A stretch of DNA of 9,223 nt from assembly GCA_003151275.1 (NCBI GenBank), contig PLXC01000005.1:1-9223 (forward strand). The letters run 5' to 3'. A program made the position numbers and the translations under genes. This stretch comes from Candidatus Melainabacteria bacterium. GTDB lineage: Bacteria; Cyanobacteriota; Vampirovibrionia; Obscuribacterales; Obscuribacteraceae. The stretch's first letter is position 1. Each line of letters starts with the position of its first letter. Shown here one piece after another: positions 1 through 6,100 of this stretch. The notes beneath the pieces were generated by a model. That model made no database searches and was not told the DNA's origin. It saw only the letters and a list, made by a program, of their open reading frames with translations.

Positions 1-83
1 GAATACGGCTCTTCTTTTTGTCTCTTGAGGAGATTAAGAATGCTGCTTGGCTTACGTAAGCTTTCAGAAATTGAAGAAACCAT
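1..83 (-). CDS. 5' end of an unidentified gene, cut by the window edge (possibly VirB4-type ATPase)
   Basis: An ATG at 83-81 on the minus strand opens a frame with no stop to the window edge: 27 codons starting MVSSISESLRKPSSILNLLK. It starts 8 bases after the TAA of the VirB3/TraL-like gene (94-92), tight spacing typical of co-translated operon genes. The visible residues are polar, basic and probably helical, with no membrane segment and no recognisable motif. In many T4SS clusters the gene after virB3 is the virB4 ATPase, so that is the best guess. It rests on gene order only. There is no strong Shine-Dalgarno sequence; a GTGAG lies about 10 bases upstream of the ATG, inside the end of the preceding gene. 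Confidence 0.5.
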   Translation of the reverse strand, partial: MVSSISESLRKPSSILNLLKRQKEEPY

Positions 84-91
84 GTTGGTGA

Positions 92-430
92 TTACTCACT
101 AAAATCGGGGAGTTGTTCATCGAGCAGGAATCTGACCGGATTTGGGTCAGGACCTGGTATTAGGATTTGAGAGGTCATATAGAAGTTAAGCAAATTTTCC
201 CAGTAACCGGTTGAATGATTCAAAGTTACGAGTGAATAAACAGGACCACATAAGCCGATGAAAATGCAGATATCCAATCGCAAATCATGACCGAAGAAGG
301 GAGTTTCGTTCATCCAGGAATAAATTTGAGTCGACAACATCAAACTACACAAGATCGCAATCAGTTGGTCAAAGCGCATTCCAAAGAGCTTTGGTGAATC
401 TTCTAAGTTTAGGGGTGTGATGTCTTCCAT
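92..430 (-). CDS. Small two-helix membrane protein, VirB3/TraL/PrgI-like T4SS component
   Basis: This 112-residue protein has a short polar N-terminus containing the TP-L...P...G pattern (TPLNLEDSPKLFG, residues 5-17). Two hydrophobic segments follow at about residues 20-40 and 52-72, then a polar C-terminal half of about 40 residues rich in proline and aspartate. Length, topology and the TP/G motif fit the VirB3/TraL/PrgI group, small inner-membrane proteins that pair with the VirB4 ATPase in conjugation and effector-secretion machines. The ATG at 430 lies 21 bases after the DUF2225 stop, and the next gene starts 8 bases after its own stop, so the three appear to form one transcription unit. 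No clear ribosome binding site is seen; AAAGATCAAGACA precedes the ATG. Sequence identity to any named VirB3 cannot be shown by eye, so the family call depends on context and topology. Confidence 0.55.
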   Translation of the reverse strand: MEDITPLNLEDSPKLFGMRFDQLIAILCSLMLSTQIYSWMNETPFFGHDLRLDICIFIGLCGPVYSLVTLNHSTGYWENLLNFYMTSQILIPGPDPNPVRFLLDEQLPDFSE

Positions 431-451
431 TGTCTTGATCTTTGCTTGTCG

Positions 452-1402
452 TTATGCGGATAGGGCATGCGGAATGTTGGTGGGCTGGATACCGTTTGTT
501 TGGTTGGGCTGGATACCGTGTGCTTGATTGGACTGGATGCCGTTTGCTTGATTGGACTGGATGCCGTTTGCTTGATTGGACTGGATACCGTTCGGTTGGA
601 TTGATGGGATGCCGTTTGCTTGATTGGACTGGATACCGTTCGGTTGGATTGATGGGATGCCGTTTGCTTGGTCTCGGATTGTATAAGTCGGTTGTAAAAC
701 TGGTTTAGGGAGGAATATTTCTTCCACCAGATGTGGTGGCAAAGTTACGGGTTGAGCCTGACGGGCTACGGTCATCTGCTTCTGGTGTTCGACAAGTTGT
801 CGAGGAAGCATCGAGCGGCGGTCGACAAGATTCAGATACAAGAGTGCTGTGTCGAAATCGCCAAGCTGTCTGAGAATTTCGCCCATCATGTACATGTAGC
901 GATTGCGATTTCCGCTCCACTCTTCGTCTTTCAGAGCAACATCTAGCTCCTGAGCTGCCAACGTCAGCCAGCGAGTGTTGTCTGCGGCATATTCTTCGGT
1001 GTTCAAAGTGCCAGCGACGGTATGAGATTCTCTCGAACACCAGCAGCCGTTCAAGGCCAGAGTGGCTCTGTCCAGGCTGTGGGAACTATTGTTGCGACCG
1101 GTCAAAACTGCGTGAGCAAATTTCTTAGACAGCTCAACGTCCGGAGTTTCGGGCACCAGGTCAGGAATGATGTAGTGTGAGGCGAAAGCGCTGAACCACC
1201 AGGCATAGATGCATGCGGGGCAGATAGCGACGAACGCGGAACGAATAATTGGGTCAGGTAACACTCTGTGCAAGTCTGCTTCGACTTTGCTGTCGCGTGT
1301 CATGTTCGGCATCCGCACTATGTTCGGGGTGGCGAAGACCGTGTTGCACGCAGGGCAAATCACTGACTCAGGGCGTAATACAAAATTTTCAATAACAAGC
1401 AT
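452..1402 (-). CDS. DUF2225-type zinc-ribbon/TPR-like protein with an octapeptide-repeat tail
   Basis: This 316-residue protein has paired CPAC motifs at residues 16-19 and 61-64, about 42 residues apart. The spacing and surroundings (CPACNTVFATPNIVRMPNM, then a DSK, then CPACIYAWW) match the N-terminal zinc-binding part of DUF2225 proteins. Residues 160-195 (YMYMMGEILRQLGDFDTALL) resemble the TPR-like helices of the same family. The cellular role of DUF2225 is not established. No signal peptide or membrane helix is visible, so it is probably cytoplasmic. Residues 245-308 are eight tandem octapeptides of NGIQ/NGIP type, an addition not expected in the family. The ATG at 1402 has a GAGAAG about 8 bases upstream. 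The neighbours downstream are T4SS genes, so the protein may serve the secretion system or its regulation; that is inference. Confidence 0.72.
   Translation of the reverse strand: MLVIENFVLRPESVICPACNTVFATPNIVRMPNMTRDSKVEADLHRVLPDPIIRSAFVAICPACIYAWWFSAFASHYIIPDLVPETPDVELSKKFAHAVLTGRNNSSHSLDRATLALNGCWCSRESHTVAGTLNTEEYAADNTRWLTLAAQELDVALKDEEWSGNRNRYMYMMGEILRQLGDFDTALLYLNLVDRRSMLPRQLVEHQKQMTVARQAQPVTLPPHLVEEIFLPKPVLQPTYTIRDQANGIPSIQPNGIQSNQANGIPSIQPNGIQSNQANGIQSNQANGIQSNQAHGIQPNQTNGIQPTNIPHALSA
479..670 (-). repeat. 24-base tandem repeat (8 units) inside the DUF2225 gene
   Basis: Eight head-to-tail units of 24 bases encode octapeptides: QANGIPSI, QPNGIQSN, QANGIPSI, QPNGIQSN, QANGIQSN, QANGIQSN, QAHGIQPN, QTNGIQPT. 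All units keep the reading frame. Units 1-2 and 3-4 form a duplicated 48-base higher-order unit, so both 24- and 48-base slippage or recombination steps can be read from the array. The tract ends 9 codons (stop included) before the end of the gene. A unit length divisible by three means that copy-number change alters protein length without a frameshift. Confidence 0.95.
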
Positions 1403-1442
1403 TGTTGATACTTCTCGACAGCAATCCGATGCCTATAGATTA

Positions 1443-1490
1443 GGCTTTCCTAAGCCCCGGGTAAACCGGGGGAAGTCCCATGATCATGGG
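1443..1490. repeat. Cluster of three back-to-back hairpins upstream of the DUF2225 gene
   Basis: Three perfect inverted repeats lie within 48 bases. GGCTT/AAGCC has a TCCT loop (1443-1456). CCCCGG/CCGGGG has a 5-base loop (1455-1471) and overlaps the first by two bases. CCCATGATCATGGG is a 14-base perfect palindrome (1477-1490). The cluster is 41 bases upstream of the DUF2225 ATG on the minus strand. It could be an operator, a 5' untranslated RNA structure or a dispersed palindromic repeat; the sequence does not decide. No U-tract follows in either direction, so a classical terminator is unlikely. Confidence 0.6.
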
Positions 1491-1778
1491 GGAATGCCCA
1501 TATTTTATGTGTAGGGATGGGAGAAATACGAAACTCTGAACTAGTCATCGATTCAAATGACCGTTCAAACATTTTTGTAGTAAATTTGGATTCCATTTCT
1601 TAGCAACGATCTCTTCCAAAATCGTTCAAATTAAGAGCGATTTTGATCCATATATGTATTTAGTGTACTCGCCTTCGCCGATCCCCGCGAGCCGAGCGTC
1701 CAATAAGAATTCACATTAATTCGAGTGAGCGAGCGGGCACCACTCGTCGCGTCGGCCGAATTTGGTTTTCCTGGGAGC

Positions 1779-1796
1779 GCCGGCACCCTTGCCGGC
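1779..1796. repeat. GC-rich hairpin GCCGGCA/TGCCGGC
   Basis: Seven-base arms GCCGGCA and TGCCGGC flank a CCCT loop, preceded by GGGAGC. I recognise similar GCCGGC-based palindromes as dispersed intergenic repeats in many environmental bacteria, where they give rise to spurious short proteins with strings like GSAGTLAG; the plus-strand frame here contains exactly such a string. A related GCCGGCATCTT motif occurs in the hairpin at 8798-8830, which fits a dispersed repeat family in this genome. That link is inference. Confidence 0.5.
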
Positions 1797-1850
1797 ATTT
1801 ACCGTGACAAACAATTTGTCTCTAGTAAATTAGCGAAGATCCGATTTATG

Positions 1851-2030
1851 CGCTATTCCGCAAGTTCTCGTCAAACATTAGAAAGGGGAAGCCCTCCTCT
1901 TTTTTAGTGATCCCATTTCAAGTAAAGCAATATTACATCAGAGTTTGCAGACTTTTCGAGTCCCCTAAACCATTGCAGGTTGGCGCTTTTGAGACTTCCG
2001 AAAAGCCGCGTTTTTTGCTTAACATATTAA
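1851..2030 (+). repeat. Left arm of the ~1.2-kb inverted duplication
   Basis: Bases 1871-2030 match the reverse complement of 2861-3020 with 11 differences over 160 aligned bases and no gap. A run of 50 identical bases covers 1891-1940. A weaker, gapped match extends outward to 1851 (CGCTAT...GCAAG). In unit orientation the arm lies just 3' of the SmpA/BamE-like gene. It contains two hairpin plus T-tract arrangements readable on the plus strand: AGGG-GAAG-CCCT followed by CCTCTTTTTT (1884-1905), and GCTTTT...AAAAGC followed by T6 (1985-2016). Confidence 0.93.
1985..2016 (+). terminator. Terminator-like hairpin in the left arm
   Basis: On the plus strand, GCTTTT (1985-1990) and AAAAGC (2001-2006) pair around a 10-base loop, followed by CGCG and six Ts (2011-2016). 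The short AT-rich stem makes it weak. No plus-strand gene feeds into it, so it may simply be the mirror copy of the element in the right arm. Confidence 0.35.
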
Positions 2031-2100
2031 CTCGAGGGTCCCAAACAACCTCGACCAGAAGGAAAGTATTTGCACCGCTGTTTGCTTACTTTTGTTCTCT

Positions 2101-2520
2101 TCAGAAATATTTTTCTTCAGCCCTCTTTGAGCCAACCACACGCCCATTCTGAATTTCGAACTGAACGAGATCGACATAGGAAGTGAACAAATCTCCATGT
2201 TGCAGAGCGTAGAAGCAATCTTTGCCGGCAGCCGAGTTGTTCCAGGGATGCCCATCCTGAGGACCCAGTAGCTCTTCGACTTCATGTGGAGTATGTCCGA
2301 TAACTTTGCCACTTTCTAGCAAATCACCAAGCATATTTCTGCGTAATGGAATTTGAGATTTCCATACCTCTGAGTCAAAAGACATTGGAACCACAATGGG
2401 TGTATAGGGATAGATCGATCTGCAAACTGCAATCGAGGCAAACGCCAAAAATCCCCACCCGACCACTTTCATCCACAGCGGTATGTCGCGTGGCAGTTTG
2501 TCATAAACGAGTGTTGACAT
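2101..2520 (-). CDS. Membrane-anchored SmpA/BamE-like small protein
   Basis: This 139-residue protein has a single N-terminal membrane helix (about residues 17-33, VKWG-type start then GWGFLAFASIAVC). The following domain opens with LRRNMLGDLLESGKVIG at residues 59-75 and continues HTPHEVEELLG (76-86). This R..M..DLL....L.G.+..EVE.LLG pattern is shared by many small SmpA/BamE-fold proteins. A predicted beta end follows, DLVQFEIQNGRVVG (117-130). The fold is known from the outer-membrane assembly lipoprotein BamE and from many uncharacterised proteins. There is no lipobox, so it is probably inner-membrane anchored with the domain facing out. A stop codon three codons upstream makes ATG 2520 the first possible start. 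No good Shine-Dalgarno sequence is visible. A decayed inverted copy of its C-terminal two-thirds lies at 2526-2783. Specific function is unknown. Confidence 0.65.
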   Translation of the reverse strand: MSTLVYDKLPRDIPLWMKVVGWGFLAFASIAVCRSIYPYTPIVVPMSFDSEVWKSQIPLRRNMLGDLLESGKVIGHTPHEVEELLGPQDGHPWNNSAAGKDCFYALQHGDLFTSYVDLVQFEIQNGRVVGSKRAEEKYF

Positions 2521-2984
2521 AAAAATCCATTACGAGAAGTGTGACTACTCGGCTTCTTTTCAGTGGCTTCGTGCAGATAGTCGATGCGAGGAGGCACCGA
2601 TCTCAGGATGACAAAGCACTGGCGCACATTCTCAGAGTATAGACTTGTTCGCTTCGGAAAGCTGGTGCTGCGCATGTTATAGCGACTGAAGAACAAGAGG
2701 GAGACACTGAGCTTGTGCAGTTCAAAATTGAAAATGGCCGTGTAGTTGGAGCCGACTTCGCTACGAAGCAAGGGTTCGACTAGCTGTGTCAGCCGCGCAA
2801 TAGCGGCTTCATGTTCGCTAGAAAATATTTCTGAAGGGGTCCCTTCCGGGAAGTGTCGATTTAATCTGTTAAGCAAAAAATGCGGCTTTTCGGAAGTCTC
2901 AAAAGCCATAACCCGCAAAGGTTTCAGGGACTCGAAAAGTCTGCAAACCCTGATGTAATATTGCTTTACTTGAAATGGGATCAC
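2469..2984 (-). CDS. Doubtful open frame antisense to the decayed paralogue
   Basis: A 171-codon minus-strand frame starts at a GTG (2984-2982). It overlaps the SmpA/BamE-like gene by 52 bases in another frame. I doubt it is real. Its first 41 codons are simply the right arm of the inverted duplication, and the mirrored left arm gives the same residues (MIPFQVKQYYIRVCRLFES) in a frame that then diverges into nonsense. Its middle (residues about 79-90) is antisense to the recognisable VQFKIENGRVVG of the decayed paralogue. It has no visible ribosome binding site and matches no family I know. It is recorded because it is long enough to be called by automatic annotation. Confidence 0.2.
   Translation of the reverse strand: MIPFQVKQYYIRVCRLFESLKPLRVMAFETSEKPHFLLNRLNRHFPEGTPSEIFSSEHEAAIARLTQLVEPLLRSEVGSNYTAIFNFELHKLSVSLLFFSRYNMRSTSFPKRTSLYSENVRQCFVILRSVPPRIDYLHEATEKKPSSHTSRNGFLCQHSFMTNCHATYRCG
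2526..2783 (+). pseudogene. Decayed, N-terminally truncated inverted copy of the SmpA/BamE-like gene
   Basis: Read on the plus strand, 2715-2749 encodes VQFKIENGRVVG, matching VQFEIQNGRVVG of the intact neighbour; the DNA agrees at 29 of 35 positions with 2132-2166 reversed. Further anchors fall on the same mirror axis: TCCATTACG at 2526-2534 pairs with 2342-2350, and CTCAGGATG at 2602-2610 pairs with 2253-2261. Coordinate sums of paired anchors stay between 4863 and 4881, so the match is collinear. The last frame is open only from 2643 to a TAG at 2781, and earlier parts need frame changes and cross stops. The membrane-helix end of the gene is absent. This is a remnant, not a working gene. 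Confidence 0.7.
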
Positions 2985-3041
2985 TAAAAAAGAGGAGGGC
3001 TACCCCTTTCTAATGTTTGACGAAATGCTTGCTTCATAGCG
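2861..3041 (-). repeat. Right arm of the ~1.2-kb inverted duplication
   Basis: This is the inverted counterpart of 1851-2030 (149 of 160 aligned bases identical). It lies 3' of the decayed SmpA/BamE-like copy and ends about 70 bases after the stop of the VirB6-like gene. For the VirB6 transcript (minus strand) it presents two hairpin plus U-tract arrangements, at 2986-3007 and 2875-2907. The outer edge shares TAGCGAAGA (3037-3045) as a direct repeat with 1831-1839. Confidence 0.93.
2875..2907 (-). terminator. Likely intrinsic terminator downstream of the VirB6-like gene
   Basis: On the minus strand GGCTTTT and AAAAGCC form a 7-base stem (2907-2901 with 2890-2884) around a 10-base loop, followed by GCA and six Ts (2880-2875). 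It lies about 200 bases after the VirB6-like stop and would reduce read-through into the SmpA/BamE-like gene and the rest of the operon. A weaker upstream candidate (AGGG/CCCT stem at 3007-2996, then U6 at 2991-2986) faces the same way. The stems are short or AT-rich, so efficiency may be partial. Confidence 0.45.
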
Positions 3042-3110
3042 AAGAACCAACAACTTTGCCACTGCTGGAAATGATCGGCAAGCACGGATTCTCTAGCGCG
3101 TTCGCCGTTC

Positions 3111-6100
3111 TTAATAGCGATTGCCGCCGCCGCTGCCACCCAAGTTTCTCAACCAATCATCGAATCCGCCGGTTTGACGGCTGCGATCTGCTTCAGCTGC
3201 GACTTGTGGAGGCAGCATTGCTTGTGGTCGTGGATTGTAGTCAGGCATCATTCTGACAGCCTGTACGTACTGACGTGTTGGAGAGCCACCACTTTGAATA
3301 ATCGATTGTGCAGTGTAGACGTCAGGTCTGGAGATTTGGTTGGAACTCCAACCAGCGTCAACCATTTGCTGAACCACTTGAGTGGTGCCGCGGCTGAATT
3401 CAGATGGTCCCATGATGCGCGCAGTAATTGCGGCGTTGCCGAGCATCGAAGCATCATGCTGATATACATCAAGAGCAGATTGAGCGATACGTGGATCTTG
3501 AATCTGGTCATCGGTGAAACCAGCTGCGTGCATGTCCATAATGATTTGTTGCGCGGTGTGGACGTTGTTTCTCGAACCCGAAGCTGCAGCTTGAGCTACC
3601 GACGAGACATCAGCAGCATTTGTGCTGTAACCAGAACCAGATGATTGTCCATAAGCTTCAACATACTGATGGTTAGCCAGGCTTTCGCTTGAACCAGCAT
3701 CACCAACAACGCGTACTTCAGGGTTGCCTGAACTTAATTGAGTGTCAACGTTGACATTCATCGACATATTGGATGAGGTGGTGCCACCTTGTCCAGCGCC
3801 TGGTCTGATGTTGACGTCGATTACTTGGCGAACTTGCTGTTGATTTGGTGGAATTGCATTGATTGGAGGCAACGCACCTTGTTGGTTGCCACCGCTGGTC
3901 AGTCTTGCATTGACGTCGAGCTCAGTGCGTTGAACTGGTGCAGGTCCGCCACCCATTCCGACGATGCGTATGTCTTGTTGTCCTGGTGTTCCGGAAACTG
4001 GCATATCCATTGCTTGACGGGTCGCTCCGAATCCACCACCGCCCTGGTTGGCACGGTAGTTGATGTCGGTTTGTTGTCTCAAAGGAGGATTCATTGGAGG
4101 CAATGGGATATTGCCGATCGAACCCATTCCAGCAGAACCGGTATTCGTCAAACCTACATCGACAGTGTTGTTCTGTTGCGCTGGAGCGGCGGCACCACCT
4201 GCAGTGCTGAAACCGCCGATGCTTAGTCCAGAATTTCCGCCGCCGCCGCCACCACCTGATGGAGCAGCCATCGTTACCGATTGAGCAGTACCGCGACTTC
4301 CGCCGCCTCCGCCACCACCAAGGTGACGAACCATGCCGCTCAAGCTGCGATAAGCAGAACCGTAATCTTTTGCGTGTCCACCAGCGACGAGCTGAGCCAC
4401 AGTTTGAACCATATTCGTATCGGCACAAGCGGCTTCGCCTGATTCTATTGTTGGTGATTCCAGCATGATTGCCAGGCAAGCTCCAACTTCGGCGGCGCCG
4501 ACGTTTGGTGCTTCGCGACCGATCATCGCATCCTTGACCATGGCGTGTGTATCTGGTCCAGTCTTGCGGCTGACGATCGAGTTGACATAGGAGGCAACGC
4601 CGCGAATGGCTGGTCCTCTGCCCCAAGCTGGTTGCTTCAATACTGCGGTGTTGGAAGCAGCGGCTCTGTTGCCGGCGGTAATTGGCATACCTGCTGAGAG
4701 CAATGTGTCTGTAGCTGGACCAACTCTTGGGTTCCATCCTGATTCTGGTGAGGTGTCGTCAGTCATGATGTGGATGCCCCAGGCTTGTTGGTCAGGCGTC
4801 ATTTCGCCGTATCTGCCTTTGAGGTATTCGGTGAAAGCGTTGCCTTCTTGTCCGTTCACATATGATTCGGAACCGAGCACTGCGTGCTTGAGCAGCGATT
4901 TTTGGAATCTTTGTTTGGCGACTGCAGTTTGTTTGAAACTGCTGCCGTTGTATGCCATGAAGCCAGATGCAGCGCGTTCGAACATTCCGCGAGGACCATC
5001 TTCTTTAGCTTCGATTGCTGATTCTCTGGCGGCATCGAAAGCTTCGGAGTCAGAAGCGAATGTTTGTGCATAACCGGCAGCCATGACTTGCATAGCTTTT
5101 TGTTCAGGTGTGGCGTTGGCACCGAAACGAACGTGGTTTACATGACCTTTGCCGTTACCTACGATGTTTGCCTTACCGTCTGTTGAAGGACCCATTGTTG
5201 GACCTTGAGCAGTTCTGATGTCGATTGCCAAACCTCTAGGTGGAACCCAGCGATAGTTTGATTGTCTGAACTTATCGAATGGGCTATCGCCCTTAGCTAC
5301 TGGCGCGCCAGGTCCAGAAGGAGGAGGCGCATCGGCGAGACTTTCTTGCAATTGTTCAGGAATGAATGAAGTCGATGGGTCGATGTTACGACCTTGGCTG
5401 ACAGCAGCTCCACTCAACGATTGACCGAGGAGATGAGCAGCGGTTCCGGTTGCAGCAGCAACAGGATTAACTGAGGCACCACCAGGAGCAACTGGACGTA
5501 CAGTGATTGGAGTCACCGGTGCTGATCCTGTTTGTTGCAGTGGAGGTTGTGGTCCAACAATTCCTTGCACCGTTTCTGGTTTAGTGCCGCCTTGGTTACG
5601 TGTTGCGCCTGGGCGTCCAACTACTCTAATCATCACCGGTTTGCCGTGAGCATCGAGGCTTTGAGTCAAAATTCCTTCTTCAGCCGGCATTTCGATGTCG
5701 CTGACTGGCAAGCTGCCAGGTGCACCACTGCCGGTGCCATGAGCGACAACACTCTTGCCGTCTGCAGAGACGACTGGAGTTCCACCGGTCGGTGGCTTAA
5801 CTTCATTAGGCAATATTGGTCTGCCAGTTCCAACTATTGGAGCACCAGCCTTCACATCGGGAGTGACTGTGCCTTTGTCAGTGCCACCGGCACCGCCAGC
5901 GCTTCCAGCATTTCCACCCTTTGTGGCGGTCTTGTCTCCGCTGCCGGCACTGAGATCTCTCTTTGCACCAGGTGCAAATGCACCCGGCAATACTGGTCTT
6001 ACTTGCACTGGTTGTCTGAGCGTGGCACCACTACCATCTTTGCCGGTTTCGCCTTTGCTATCTTGCTCGTGCTCATGATCGGTTGGAGCCATATTCAATG

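Larger units (their letters stand above)
1403..1850. other. Non-coding stretch with hairpins between the DUF2225 gene and the inverted duplication
   Basis: No convincing gene is visible here. The part next to the DUF2225 start (1443-1490) holds three compact hairpins, described separately. At 1617-1645 an 8-base inverted repeat (CAAAATCG / CGATTTTG) encloses 13 bases in an AT-rich tract, and 1779-1796 is a GC-rich hairpin. A minus-strand promoter for the DUF2225 gene could be TTTACC, 17 bases, TAATCT inside the hairpin cluster, but the match is poor. An open frame on the plus strand (1725-1907) lacks protein-like composition and runs through the GC hairpin. Confidence 0.6.

Noticed and set aside
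479..670. Tandem array as a CRISPR array
   Set aside because: Units are contiguous with no spacers, remain in frame and encode octapeptides.
442..708. Plus-strand open frame with repeated LDWTGCRL units
   Set aside because: It is the opposite strand of the 24-base repeat in the DUF2225 gene; the tryptophan-rich repeats are a by-product of that array.
1725..1907. Plus-strand open frame of 60 residues with GSAGTLAG
   Set aside because: It is built around a GC palindrome at 1779-1796, has no ribosome binding site and no protein-like composition after it.
1907..2152. Plus-strand open frame sharing MIPFQVKQYYIRVCRLFES with the frame at 2469-2984
   Set aside because: The shared residues come from the inverted arms. 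After the arm ends the frame is unrelated and runs antisense into the SmpA/BamE-like gene.
1851..3041. Insertion sequence with terminal inverted repeats
   Set aside because: There is no transposase or DDE-like frame between the arms, the arms are far longer than usual IS ends, and the inside is itself an inverted gene duplication. A non-autonomous element remains possible.
3922..4737. Minus-strand 271-residue frame rich in Arg, Ser and Trp
   Set aside because: It is a frame shadow of the VirB6-like gene; its composition (RRRRS, WWW runs) is typical of shifted Gly/Ala/Gln codons.
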